Positions 7,862-17,414 of a stretch of 64,000 nucleotides of DNA are shown one piece after another (position 1 is the first letter of the stretch; the number at the start of each line of letters is the position of its first letter). The stretch comes from Pyrodictiaceae archaeon (GTDB taxonomy: Archaea > Thermoproteota > Thermoprotei_A > Sulfolobales > Pyrodictiaceae): contig JALVSY010000016.1 in NCBI GenBank assembly GCA_027036135.1, positions 186,001 through 250,000 on the forward strand, read 5' to 3'. The notes under the pieces are model-generated. The model did no database searches, was not told where the DNA came from, and saw only the letters and a program-made list of their open reading frames with translations. The position numbers and the translations under genes were made by a program.

Positions 7862-10800
7862 ATGGCATTATCTAGGCGATATTTATTCAAACCTGGCCCG
7901 AAAAATATAGCTCAAAAAGGAGTCAACAATTTGCAACGTGTAAAAACGTTCAACAGCGATTATGACCTTGTACGTGTATACAAGGCCTTACTAAGACACG
8001 AAGTCGAACAGCTGCGGAAAAAGGCGAATTATTATCTCGACGGAAACACCGTAGACAAGATCGTATCGTCGGTCACGCAGAATGTAAAAACAATAGTCAA
8101 CCAACTCCTAGATAAAGGCCTGCTTATTCGCATAGGCGACAAGTACACAACAATGCATGCAGAACTCATCCGGAAAATAACTGACCTATCACTAAGGCCA
8201 GGAGAAATCCAAGTCTACGAGTGGCGTCTCTTGGAGCCCCGTGAAACGCCATTACCAAACTTTGCGGCATACCGATACGATGATACAGAGGGTGAAATCG
8301 CAGGCTACCTAGAGAGAAATAATGTAGATCTCGGTGTAGCTAGGAAGGCTGCAAGAGCACTTGTCAATGGACTAAAAGCTTTGGGAAGCGGGCTCTCTAG
8401 CTACCAGTATAAAATGATAAGACATGCCCTCCAGCATCAATGGCCAATAACGCTTGTACTTTCAGCGCCTACAGGCTCCGGTAAAACTCTCATATTCACC
8501 ATAATAGCGCTAGCCTATACATTAGCAAAGAAACTCACCCGTGATCCCAGAAGTAGAGAACCCTATGTCCTCCTCGTTTATCCTCGAAAAGCTCTAGCAA
8601 CAGACCAGCTATACAGACTCATAAAGTTACTATATCATGTGAATAAGGAGCTAGAAAAAGCTGGCCTAGGGGATGCTAAGATAGACGTGGGCATTCTCGA
8701 TGGAGATTCCCTACTAACAGCAACGCATGCAATAGAAGAAGGTAGAAAGTATGTCCGCGGAGTTCAGCAGATTGAGACAAGTAATGGTAATCTGGAATGT
8801 GTATACAGCACTGAAGACGACACTGTTGAATGCAAAGTTAATGGTCAGCCTCTAGGCTACAGGCTTGTAACAGACCTACGTTGCGATATGCTCAGACGAC
8901 CACCGTCAATACTAATTACAAATGTATGGATGCTAGAGGAACACATAATAAGATCTAAGTCCAACGCAAGGCTATGCAATACACAGCTAGGTATCGATGA
9001 CATATTATTCAATGCAAGGCTACTAGTACTAGACGAAGCACACGTTTATAAAGGCTTTCAGCAAGTTGCAATAGCCTCTCTAGTACATAGGTACGTAGTT
9101 GAACTTGCACGCAGAATAGTTGGTATGAGATTAGAGGAATTCAAAGCAAATAATAAGAATGCTGCAGAACTTATAGTGGGATCTCTAATTAATTCGGGAG
9201 ACTTTGCTATAATTCTAAGCTCGGCAACAATAACCACGGTAGACGAGGGTTGTCTAAGCACTAAGAATCCTGGCATTAAAGCTAAGTTTGAGAAAGACAT
9301 AGAGAATTTTGTAAGGTATACAATATCCCCCGGAGTTTACCGACTCATTGGTGACCGTAGGGCAATAGTATCTGAGAACTATGACTGCATAGAAACCAAT
9401 AGCAAAGACACAAGACTAACCATAGTATTAATTCTAGCTCCTAAGCCGGGTGTTTCAGCGTCAACACTACAGCAAGAGGTAATACTAACGACACTAGCCT
9501 GGTCAACAGCGTTTAAAGCTAAAACAAGGCGTCCAATAAAGTTCATAAGCTTCTTCGATAATAAGGATGAACTCTCGAGAGTGTACCGCTGGATAACAGA
9601 TATCATAATAAGAGAGCGCTGCGAGCACTGTGACCACCTGGCAATACCAGACTACAATAGCACACGTCCGCAGTGCGGAGTAAAACCAACGCTGCAAGCC
9701 AAGGCGGCATGGAAAAAATACATTGCATCAGTAATCGCGAAGCTAAACGTAAATATTAACAGCTTACAGCAAGTACCGAGGCTACATAATATAGCAGTAG
9801 AGGACATCATAAACGCGTTCTACAATAACCACGAATTCTGGGTAACATTTCCCCTTAACGAAAACATAAAAACAGCAGCCGACTTAGTAAGACAGATTGT
9901 CAATGTTGCTGGTGAAGTCTGCAAGGGCAGGGAGATAATAGGAGTCCACCATGGAGACCTAGATACCACAACACGGCAAGAAGTAGAACGTAAGTTCAAA
10001 AAGGGAGAGCTACTGGGCCTACTTTCAACACAAACCTTAGAGCTAGGCATAGACATAAACGACGTTGGAGTAGTAATACAGTTTAAACCACCACGTAAAG
10101 CAGAAAACTTTGTACAAAGAATTGGTAGAGCTGGCAGAAGTCGTGCAAGCTTCTATACAACACTAGGCATATTAGTCCTAAGCAGTATAGATACTGCATA
10201 CCTAATAGAAGACCATGCAAGAGAACAACTATTCCATGTCAGACCTGAGAAACCCCCCTACTCCAACTATAATATGGTGCTAGCAACTACATTACGCTAC
10301 ATACTCTACGTTCTATCAAAGTATAATGACGAAACACAACGACTATTAGCAAAGGCTATGTCACGTTATAACATAGCTATAGATAAGTTTGCTGATATAC
10401 AAAAGATACTAACAAGACGGCAAAGTCTACGTCAAGCATTAGCAGATTTACACGATATTATAGAAAGCCAAGAATTTAGGGACACCGTTGTTGATCTACT
10501 AGTGACGATGTATCAAGATAGCGACGTAACGAGAGACATGGTGCTAGGGGCCTATAACACCATACTAGCTGACATAGATAGTATATTACGAGGAGCAGAA
10601 GTAAAGGTAGAAGATGTTTACCAGATACTTGATTATCTTCGAGAAAGGGTTATAGAGCTAATTAATAAGTGCATAGAGCGAATGAAGAGTGATATAGCTA
10701 AACTTAGCAAAAAAGTCAATAAAATATATTATGTAAAAATCTTAGAGAGAGGTATTGAAGAGCAACGGCGAGCAATAAATAACCTGCTTGATGAACTCGC

Positions 10801-11032
10801 TAGAAAAATTGAGGGACTCGTTGAAAGTTGTAATAAGGCACGAATAGGCTGTGAGGATATAAACTATGTAGTTAGTAGCCTTAAGGAACTTTTAGAAACA
10901 AGTTTCGAACATCCCATACAAGTTATAGAGCACCTTGATAAGTGTAGAGAGATTAAAGTAGACGAAATAAATAAGGAGTATCCTAGTTGTAGAAAAATTT
11001 TATCGTTTGTTGAAAGTTTATGTACGTACTAA
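7862..11032 (+). CDS. DrmA-like superfamily 2 helicase
   Basis: 1056 aa. An N-terminal region of about 180 residues is followed by an SF2 core: Walker A APTGSGKT (about 201-208), DEAH box VLDEAH (about 388-393), motif III LSSAT (about 452-456), motif Va STQTLELGIDI (about 722-732) and motif VI QRIGRAGRS (about 751-759). A Cys cluster (RERCEHCDHL, then CGVKP, about 585-608) sits between the two RecA lobes. The C-terminal 300 residues are helical and coiled-coil-like. Length and domain order fit DrmA, the large DISARM helicase, and the next two genes match DrmB and DrmC. The gap to the next gene is about 25 bp. A DNA-repair helicase of the Hrq1/DUF1998 group is the main alternative for this protein viewed alone. 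Confidence 0.82.
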   Translation: MALSRRYLFKPGPKNIAQKGVNNLQRVKTFNSDYDLVRVYKALLRHEVEQLRKKANYYLDGNTVDKIVSSVTQNVKTIVNQLLDKGLLIRIGDKYTTMHAELIRKITDLSLRPGEIQVYEWRLLEPRETPLPNFAAYRYDDTEGEIAGYLERNNVDLGVARKAARALVNGLKALGSGLSSYQYKMIRHALQHQWPITLVLSAPTGSGKTLIFTIIALAYTLAKKLTRDPRSREPYVLLVYPRKALATDQLYRLIKLLYHVNKELEKAGLGDAKIDVGILDGDSLLTATHAIEEGRKYVRGVQQIETSNGNLECVYSTEDDTVECKVNGQPLGYRLVTDLRCDMLRRPPSILITNVWMLEEHIIRSKSNARLCNTQLGIDDILFNARLLVLDEAHVYKGFQQVAIASLVHRYVVELARRIVGMRLEEFKANNKNAAELIVGSLINSGDFAIILSSATITTVDEGCLSTKNPGIKAKFEKDIENFVRYTISPGVYRLIGDRRAIVSENYDCIETNSKDTRLTIVLILAPKPGVSASTLQQEVILTTLAWSTAFKAKTRRPIKFISFFDNKDELSRVYRWITDIIIRERCEHCDHLAIPDYNSTRPQCGVKPTLQAKAAWKKYIASVIAKLNVNINSLQQVPRLHNIAVEDIINAFYNNHEFWVTFPLNENIKTAADLVRQIVNVAGEVCKGREIIGVHHGDLDTTTRQEVERKFKKGELLGLLSTQTLELGIDINDVGVVIQFKPPRKAENFVQRIGRAGRSRASFYTTLGILVLSSIDTAYLIEDHAREQLFHVRPEKPPYSNYNMVLATTLRYILYVLSKYNDETQRLLAKAMSRYNIAIDKFADIQKILTRRQSLRQALADLHDIIESQEFRDTVVDLLVTMYQDSDVTRDMVLGAYNTILADIDSILRGAEVKVEDVYQILDYLRERVIELINKCIERMKSDIAKLSKKVNKIYYVKILERGIEEQRRAINNLLDELARKIEGLVESCNKARIGCEDINYVVSSLKELLETSFEHPIQVIEHLDKCREIKVDEINKEYPSCRKILSFVESLCTY

Positions 11033-11057
11033 CTAAATCTAATTGTAGGTGAGTACG

Positions 11058-13451
11058 ATGACTATGACAGCTCGAAGGGGAAGGAAAAAGAGACATCGTC
11101 GTGGCCAGCCTTTCCTCTATAGAGTATTGAGTGTCCTCGGTAGGCATTATAGTATTGCTGTAGACGGCAGTAAATACGTAGCTGGAAGCTATGGTTACAA
11201 CATTACGATAGAGCGTTATAAAAATCCATGGGATGGACCAAGAGAGGAGGCTGTGGTACTACTGCCAACATCGATAGTTGCACGGTATAGGCCGTTCAAC
11301 TTTATAGTAAGGGAAAATAACATTTATTTTGTACCGCCAAGGTTTTATCCGTGGCCTAACCGTGGGTTATACGTTCTAGGTGGAATTATCTCTAAAAGAG
11401 ATACAAAGATCGAAAACAACACTCTACGCATAAGGCCACGTATTGTTGTGGCTTATCTCAATAAACCTGTGCATTACATATTCTTCGGTACCCGATCGGA
11501 ACTCGAGGAATATGCGCATGAGATGCTTGTAAAGACTGCTTACGACTTAGAGCCCGTTAAGACCAGTATCGCGACGTTAAATAGGCTCTTCATGCTTAGA
11601 AGAATTAGAACATATAATGTAAACATTAACACAAATGATAATATCGCTATAATGTATATGCTCGTGAGTATAGATGAGGCTGGGCAAGCCAGACTCGCGG
11701 GTATTACAATGGTTAAGGTGGGCCCCTATCCGGGCTCTAGGCTTGTTGGCGTCATCGCTGATCGCCAAGCTCCCTATGCCACCTTAAGACTTGTAGCTGC
11801 AGGATTCACATTAGACGAACTTTCAAGCATGTTCCATGGGATCTTAGACCTTGATGACATACTGATAGATCTTTCGATATCCGGTCAAAATATAAACAGG
11901 TTGCGTAAGGAAGCATGGGCGTTAAGGATCTTAAAGGCGCTGAGGAATAGCAAGTATGTATTGAGGTTTAGCGATTTAAGAGACTATAAAGTTCAGATAG
12001 GCAGTAGTAGTGGCATGTACTTTAATGTTGAAGGAATTAGCATTAATGATCTGGGTGAGGCTTATGAAGTCGGTCATTTGCTGCGAGCAATAGATTTAGT
12101 AGCTACGCTTCACACTTTCACCGAGACTATTCGTGGTAGATCAAGTACCCTAGTTAAGGCACACTTATCGCCTAGCAATGGCAGTATCGCGGTAGACTAC
12201 GTAGATGGTGTAGATGCTATACTAAGATTCGCATCCTTTATGCTGACGTATCGAAGTAACTTCGTGGTACCACAGTTGGTTTATCCCCATGCATATATGG
12301 ATATAGCAATTAGTAGTAGCAAGGCACTAAGGTTCAGACTCGAGAATATTGACGAAAAAGTACTCACGGCAGTAGCGTTTACGGCTTCGGCAAAGAATCC
12401 AGAGTTTGCAGATATAATGGCTCTACGGCTAGCACTACAGAAACACTTTTACCCGCCAGGCTTGCAGGGCTCAGCTCCACTGCCTTGCATTAGTAAACGA
12501 AGCGAAGAACTACACGGATACGTAAACTTTCTAGACCTAGGCCTTCTGCTTGCACGGAAAATCCTATGTACACACACAACAAGCGTGAAAGACAAGAAGA
12601 GATTAGGCTGTAATCAGATTAATAACTATTATGCCCGCATTGAGAATATACTAAAGCTCGCAGAAGCGCTACGAAACGGTGATCTCGAGGAAATACGTAA
12701 TAGAATTAGCGAATGTCGTGCGAAAAGCTTCCTTAGATACAGCCTCGCCTGGAGCCTAGCCTATGCTATCCTTAAGGGTCTAGCCCAGGTTCAGGGTGGA
12801 GCATTACTAGATTCAGTAATACTTGCCTGCAGAAGAACAGGACAGGACTGTGACTCCGACTGTGAGGTACTTGTAGTTGAAGCTGGTGAGCAGGGCCTAG
12901 GCTTTATCGACGCTATTAAGGCAGACCCAAATCTACTCCTTAAAGCAGCCTCAGTAACGAAGAAAATCATAGACCAGTGTAACCCCGCAAACATGATGAA
13001 ACGAAAACAATCTACGATAAATACATTGGCTAAAACCCATAGTGAAGTACAAGAGCTTGATAAATGCTTCTATGAGTTCCTCGATGAGCTAAAGAGGATA
13101 AATATAAATAGACCGTCAATCGACATAGCTAGAGTCGCGTTCCACAAGTATCTAGAGCTTTGTAGTGATCCAAAGTACCAGCATCTATGCAGCCCAGCAT
13201 GCGTATGGACAGCTAGAAAAATAATATCACGTGAAAGTCAAGCCTCAGAATTCCTACGATCACTACTTCCCGAAATTTACGGTGCATATATACCAAGCTG
13301 TTGGGATGGCTGTCTGATCTGTATCCATGTCTCGCAAAGGGTGTTAGCCAGCGGGTTAACAAATCATGAGCAGATGATATATGTCTCGAAGACGCTAGCT
13401 CACATACTACTATCAGCGCTTTTAACTGGTAAGGGAGGCGGCAAGCAATGA
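11058..13451 (+). CDS. DrmB-like protein with DUF1998-type C-terminus
   Basis: 797 aa from the ATG at 11058, preferred because AGGTGA lies 5 nt upstream; a GTG at 11049 is also possible. A very basic N-terminus (RRGRKKRHRRGQ) leads into a long mixed domain. The last 200 residues contain CDSDCEVLVVEAGEQGLGF (about 597-616), CSPAC near 710 and CWDGCLIC near 750, the acidic/Gly motif plus Cys clusters expected of a DUF1998 helicase-associated domain. DrmB of DISARM carries this domain. It lies between the helicase and PLD genes, and its stop overlaps the PLD start (ATGA). The assignment depends on context as much as on the weak domain match. Confidence 0.72.
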   Translation: MTMTARRGRKKRHRRGQPFLYRVLSVLGRHYSIAVDGSKYVAGSYGYNITIERYKNPWDGPREEAVVLLPTSIVARYRPFNFIVRENNIYFVPPRFYPWPNRGLYVLGGIISKRDTKIENNTLRIRPRIVVAYLNKPVHYIFFGTRSELEEYAHEMLVKTAYDLEPVKTSIATLNRLFMLRRIRTYNVNINTNDNIAIMYMLVSIDEAGQARLAGITMVKVGPYPGSRLVGVIADRQAPYATLRLVAAGFTLDELSSMFHGILDLDDILIDLSISGQNINRLRKEAWALRILKALRNSKYVLRFSDLRDYKVQIGSSSGMYFNVEGISINDLGEAYEVGHLLRAIDLVATLHTFTETIRGRSSTLVKAHLSPSNGSIAVDYVDGVDAILRFASFMLTYRSNFVVPQLVYPHAYMDIAISSSKALRFRLENIDEKVLTAVAFTASAKNPEFADIMALRLALQKHFYPPGLQGSAPLPCISKRSEELHGYVNFLDLGLLLARKILCTHTTSVKDKKRLGCNQINNYYARIENILKLAEALRNGDLEEIRNRISECRAKSFLRYSLAWSLAYAILKGLAQVQGGALLDSVILACRRTGQDCDSDCEVLVVEAGEQGLGFIDAIKADPNLLLKAASVTKKIIDQCNPANMMKRKQSTINTLAKTHSEVQELDKCFYEFLDELKRININRPSIDIARVAFHKYLELCSDPKYQHLCSPACVWTARKIISRESQASEFLRSLLPEIYGAYIPSCWDGCLICIHVSQRVLASGLTNHEQMIYVSKTLAHILLSALLTGKGGGKQ

Positions 13452-13915
13452 CAAACACCAGAATACAAAGGTACACCGGCAAAAACCTTTACACAAAACT
13501 CGTGAAAGAGCTGGAAAAAGCTAGAAAATTAATAATAGCAGTTACACCATTCATAGACCGAGATAGCGTAGACAAGCTAACAAAGTTGGCAGCAGGAGGA
13601 ACAAGAGTCTACATAGTGACCTTAAATGATCCCCGAAAAACAATGAAGACGCTACAGTACATAGCAGAAAAAGCGAGCGAAGTTCAAAACCTATGGTGCT
13701 ACGCTTTACGCAGCATACATGCAAAGATATACATAGTAGACCTCGAAAAAATGCTAACAGGCTCCGTAAACCTGGTAAAGACGGCTAATAAAAACATAGA
13801 GAACCTTGAGGTAATAGACGATCCCGATTATATAGCCATAGAAGCAGTAAAACTAATTTCAACAGTGCTACGAGAGGCAAAATCCTGCAAGGAAGCAGCC
13901 GCGGAGAAACAATAA
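13448..13915 (+). CDS. DrmC-like phospholipase D family protein
   Basis: 155 aa with a single PLD (HKD-type) motif, IHAKIYIVD with His91 and Lys93, followed by GSVN and a downstream acidic stretch (NLEVIDD). One-motif PLD proteins dimerise to form the active site and cleave phosphodiesters, often in nucleic acids. Its ATG overlaps the TGA of the DUF1998-like gene. It has the size and position of DrmC, the PLD component of DISARM that is dispensable in characterised systems. Confidence 0.82.
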   Translation: MTNTRIQRYTGKNLYTKLVKELEKARKLIIAVTPFIDRDSVDKLTKLAAGGTRVYIVTLNDPRKTMKTLQYIAEKASEVQNLWCYALRSIHAKIYIVDLEKMLTGSVNLVKTANKNIENLEVIDDPDYIAIEAVKLISTVLREAKSCKEAAAEKQ

Positions 13916-14147
13916 CGGTACCACAACTTTATATAGCATACCTTGAGAAAGCTAAATCTCGGCATGTACCGTTTTCCACTTGTCAGCTACCATATGTGGT
14001 GGGGAACAAGCAGGGTTAGTTTAACGATTATGAGACAATTCCATTATAACAGTGATAGCGTTGCATAGAGTTTATAAGGCTAATGTTCTACAATTACGTG
14101 TTTATGTCACCTAGTATAGCATAAAAACTATCTTTTCTACAACATAT

Positions 14148-14175
14148 GTGATCCCGGGTTCAAATCCTGGCCGCC
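14148..14175 (+). repeat. Right direct repeat of the island (tRNA-Gly 3' remnant)
   Basis: Near-exact copy (one internal C/T difference) of 2933-2960, without the rest of a tRNA. It fits the displaced 3' end left by integration into tRNA-Gly(TCC). It lies directly before the HerA-like gene, and a spurious ATG within it lengthens that reading frame artificially. Confidence 0.65.
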
Positions 14176-14312
14176 ACCCAGCTTCTTCCCTTACCGTCTT
14201 ACACGCTGAGATTTCTCTAGAGCTAACTTCAATTATCGGTGCCGGGGTCCTTAGCTTAGTTACTCCTACCCCTCTATATCATTATCGAGGCAATTCCTTA
14301 GCTGGGGTATCT

Positions 14313-15728
14313 GTGAAGTTAATACCACATCAGCTCCGTCGTCGAAGAGTTCTTTGCGTAAGGCAGTATTCGCGTAGCTTCTATAGCGTAGTAGATAGTT
14401 ATTACAAACTATTGGATAATCTTGGCGCTAGATATGTTTATGAATGTAGGAAGGGAGTATGCTACTCCTACATAGTTGTGAATAATAACTCCTCCGTAGC
14501 TCTTCTCGAAGCCCCAGGGCTCGTCATAGAAGAGGCGAAAAAGCCGCAGGACTGCATATCGGATAACGTGATGCCGTTACCGCTATCCGAGGCCGGGTTT
14601 CTCGATACGGGTCTAGTTGAGCCGCCGAGTGGCGAGTGTTTTGTGCTTGGCTTTGTTGGGTCGAAGAGGCTTTGCATAGAGATTGATGATGTGTGGCGAC
14701 ATATATGGGTTCTTGGATCAACTGGTTCTGGTAAGACTCATACAGCTGCTAGACTAGCTCGCTGTCTATCAGGTAAGGGATTAGGTATCCTTGTTCTCGA
14801 CTGGCATGGGGAGTATGCACGGTTGCTCAGAGAGATAGGCGTTGAGTATAAGCTGCTAAGCTATCCCTCGGCGCCGAGCCTGCCTTTAGTGAATACTGAT
14901 ATGCCCTTAGAGGTCTCGATAGATATTCTTGAGCACGTGCTTAGTCTCAGCCCGTTTCAGACATCGATACTCTCTCTTTTGCTAGCGCTAGTCTCGGGTG
15001 TACTAACGCCCGAGGAGCTTAAACGTACCGAGAACGCGCTCGGCTCAACTATGTTTAATACTATTAGTAAGGTTTTTGAGCGGAAGCCTATTAGCCGGGG
15101 AAGCAGCCTCCGCGATCTCTACACACTACTTCTCAGCGCCTACGAGGAGGTCTCGACACAGATAACGCGCTCTGAGAGGGAGATTTGGTCCGCGCTTATC
15201 CGTAGAATACAGATATTCATAACGAGTGGGTACGAGGACCTTTTCAAAGTCTATGACTCATTCCCGGACACGATAAGGGATCCGAGAGGAGTAGTAGTTG
15301 TTGACTTATCGTCGATTCGTTCCCTTAGAGCTAGGAGACTTTACGCATACTTCCTCCTCTATGGGCTCTATTTCTCAAAGCTAGGACACGCTGCTTCGCC
15401 GGGGCTTGTAGTCGTTATTGAAGAGGCCCATAACCTCCTCGACCTGGATATCGTTCCTGTAATGCTACAGGAGGCCAGGAAGTATAAACTCGGACTAATA
15501 ATAGTAACCCATACGCCATCCCTCTTACCAGTGGTTGCACAAACTAATCTAAACACGCTGATAATCCATAGGATGATGGGGGAGAAGGACAAGGAGTTCC
15601 TTAGCCACGTTATAGGTGTTAGAGAGCTAAGTGAGATAGCCTCTTCCCTAAGACCTGGCGAGGCAATAGTCTTTACTAGGCAAGGCCCCGTAATAGCCAC
15701 AATAAGGCTGGACGCCGAGTGCACATAG
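14313..15728 (+). CDS. HerA/DUF87-type ATPase
   Basis: About 471 aa from GTG 14313. Walker A WVLGSTGSGKTHTAARLARC, the HerA signature ILVLDWHGEYARLL just after it, and Walker B VVVIEEAHNLLDL are clear, with a C-terminal arginine-rich region. HerA-family hexameric translocases work with NurA in DNA end resection; paralogues without NurA, as here, have other or unknown roles. The open frame extends to an ATG at 14148, but those codons read through a tRNA fragment, so I prefer GTG 14313, preceded by GGGGT. It lies just outside the island repeat and is probably chromosomal. Confidence 0.85.
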   Translation: MKLIPHQLRRRRVLCVRQYSRSFYSVVDSYYKLLDNLGARYVYECRKGVCYSYIVVNNNSSVALLEAPGLVIEEAKKPQDCISDNVMPLPLSEAGFLDTGLVEPPSGECFVLGFVGSKRLCIEIDDVWRHIWVLGSTGSGKTHTAARLARCLSGKGLGILVLDWHGEYARLLREIGVEYKLLSYPSAPSLPLVNTDMPLEVSIDILEHVLSLSPFQTSILSLLLALVSGVLTPEELKRTENALGSTMFNTISKVFERKPISRGSSLRDLYTLLLSAYEEVSTQITRSEREIWSALIRRIQIFITSGYEDLFKVYDSFPDTIRDPRGVVVVDLSSIRSLRARRLYAYFLLYGLYFSKLGHAASPGLVVVIEEAHNLLDLDIVPVMLQEARKYKLGLIIVTHTPSLLPVVAQTNLNTLIIHRMMGEKDKEFLSHVIGVRELSEIASSLRPGEAIVFTRQGPVIATIRLDAECT

Positions 15729-15808
15729 TGCCTGAGGCGTATTATCTTTAAACTAGATCTCTGCTGCTAAAGAGAGTAAGTGGAAGGAAAGAGAGTGGGT
15801 ATCCTCCC

Positions 15809-16363
15809 TTGAGCCTAGAGAACCTAACCGAGTCAAAGAAGCGGATCCTGGAACTCCTAGCCGAGAAGAAGGAGGCAGACATACAGACAATAGCAACCAC
15901 CATGGGGCTTCGCTCATCAACTGTTAGGAAGTACCTAGCAGAGCTAGAGCGCAGCGGCCTCGTAGAACGAATGGGCTCAGTTGCAAAGATAACTGAGAAA
16001 GCACTACAACTCCTTGGAGTAGAGGCAGCCAAGGCAGAGAAGCCAAGCGAGGAACAACCAGTAGAGGAGGCCGTGACGCCTAAGCCGAGCGAGCAGCTCA
16101 TAGAACCCTTCTACTTCCTAGTCAAGGGCTCAGTAGTACCACTAAAGATTAAGAGCAAGCGCCAACTAGCAGCCGCAATAGTCTATGGCCTCGTAGAGCC
16201 AGAAGAACTTAGCTACGTTCTGCGAACAGGGTACCTCACAACATGGCTCCGAACCGCTCTGAGAGAAGAGGAGCTAGCAAAGAAACTAGAGGAGCTAAAA
16301 GGCTTAGAACCACCACAACTCTACGACGAGGCCACGAAAATACTAAGAGAACACCTAGACTAG
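15809..16363 (+). CDS. Winged-helix transcription regulator
   Basis: 184 aa. The N-terminal 70 residues form a winged helix (KRILELLAEKKEADIQTIA, then RSSTVRKYLAELERSGLVER). A Glu/Pro-rich linker and a C-terminal domain of unknown family follow (FYFLVKGSVVPLKIKSKRQL). The N-terminus resembles MarR/ArsR-like archaeal regulators. The 80-bp gap after the HerA-like gene suggests its own promoter. Targets are not visible from sequence. Confidence 0.8.
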   Translation: MSLENLTESKKRILELLAEKKEADIQTIATTMGLRSSTVRKYLAELERSGLVERMGSVAKITEKALQLLGVEAAKAEKPSEEQPVEEAVTPKPSEQLIEPFYFLVKGSVVPLKIKSKRQLAAAIVYGLVEPEELSYVLRTGYLTTWLRTALREEELAKKLEELKGLEPPQLYDEATKILREHLD

Positions 16364-16533
16364 GGAAGTGCACCGATAAACCGATGCCTAAAACAACATA
16401 CAGACTTTTTTAATGTGATTCATCCCAGCCTCAATGATATTCTTGTGTTAAGCAATTATCAATAAGTCTACATTCAGCGTTCTTGACGCAAGCCTCTCCA
16501 GCCCAAGGCGTGAGAACCACAGGGATCAAGGTA

Positions 16534-16605
16534 TGTGGTGCGGGGGGTGGGATTTGAACCCACGCAGGCCTACGCCAGCGGGTCCTCAGCCCGCCCCCTT
16601 TGACC
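16534..16605. repeat. attL: 72-bp direct repeat, tRNA-Leu 3' fragment
   Basis: Identical to 33454-33525. It contains only the 3' part of the tRNA (anticodon region to CCA, minus-strand sense); flanking bases differ at both ends. Confidence 0.93.
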
Positions 16606-17414
16606 AGACACGTTCAACTCCCTTGGGTAGCTATGTTTCAATCCCTAATGGGTTGCAGCAGGATGAGGGCTCTGATACTGGCGGGGTTGCTGCAACTCTG
16701 CAGGGGTTCCTCGAGTGGTGCAAGAGGCATGCTAGTGATAAGACGTGTACCCAGTACGCTAGAAGGGTTGAGGAGATACTCTCTGGCAGGGCGGGGCCCG
16801 ATAAGAGCAGGTGGCACATCACTGCCTGGAAGCGTTTCAACAAGTGGCTGTGCGAGGAGAGGGGTAGGAGCGAGGCCTGCGAGGAGTATAGGCGGTGGAA
16901 GAGCAGGAGCAGTAGGCCAGACTTCTACGTGCCCAGCCTGGGAGAGGTCAAGGCGGCGCTGGTCTCCGCGGCGGAGCCTTACCGCACCGTGTACAGGGTG
17001 CTAGTGGAGAGCGGGCTAAGACTAACAGAGGCCACTAGGCTGCTCAGAGAGATAGAGGGGCTAAGACTGGTTAGGTTAGACGGGTTCGTGCGGATAGAGC
17101 TCGCCTGGGAACGGGGCACAAAGAAGGCCTTCTGGGCCTACCTGGTCGAGAAGCCGCCCAGGGTCGACGTATCAGCGGAGCAGGTCTCAAAGTACGCTGA
17201 CAGGGAAGACCTACTGCCACCAAAGTATATGAGAAAGTTCGTGGCCACCCAGCTAGCCAACCTAGGCTGCGACATGGACACAATAGACTTCATACAGGGC
17301 AGGACACCGACAAGGATACTAACAAAGCACTACGCAGACCTAACCGCGCGAGCAGACAAGTGCTACAAGCGCTACGCGGAATGGCTACGAAACAGCCTAC
17401 TAGGCTCCCTGTAG
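16534..17414 (+). CDS. SSV-type integrase, C-terminal fragment (intC)
   Basis: Tyrosine recombinase catalytic part, separated from its N-terminus by integration. Motifs: Arg box ESGLRLTEATRLL (near 17011-17049), Lys in RGTKKAFW, the KxxR box KYMRKF, and the nucleophile Tyr in KHYADL (codon 17331-17333). The first 24 codons lie in the att repeat and read tRNA antisense. Joined to intN (33228-33525) the frame is continuous and gives 368 aa. As integrated, the fragment has no natural start, apart from an ATG created at 16533 by the junction. Its 3' end overlaps the convergent 17400-17975 gene by 15 bp. Confidence 0.93.

Larger units (their letters stand above)
2933..14175. mobile_element. Genomic island in tRNA-Gly carrying a DISARM-like cassette
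   Basis: Bounded on the left by the 3' end of tRNA-Gly(TCC) and on the right by a partial copy of that 3' end, 11,215 bp away. The interior is visibly richer in A+T than the flanking housekeeping DNA. It contains a decayed gene, a methyltransferase, a helicase, a DUF1998-like protein, a PLD protein and an unknown protein. No intact integrase is present; the low-coding stretch 2967-4690 may hold decayed mobility genes. The seen evidence is the repeat and the gene content; integration as one event is inferred. Confidence 0.65.

Noticed and set aside
13911-13935. Repeat of the defence promoter word TAAAGTTGTG after the PLD gene
   Set aside because: Only 10 bp shared in opposite orientation with 7802-7811; too short to separate from chance.
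14148-14312. N-terminal extension of the HerA-like protein
   Set aside because: Its first codons read through the tRNA-Gly remnant, so the ATG at 14148 is an accident of the repeat.
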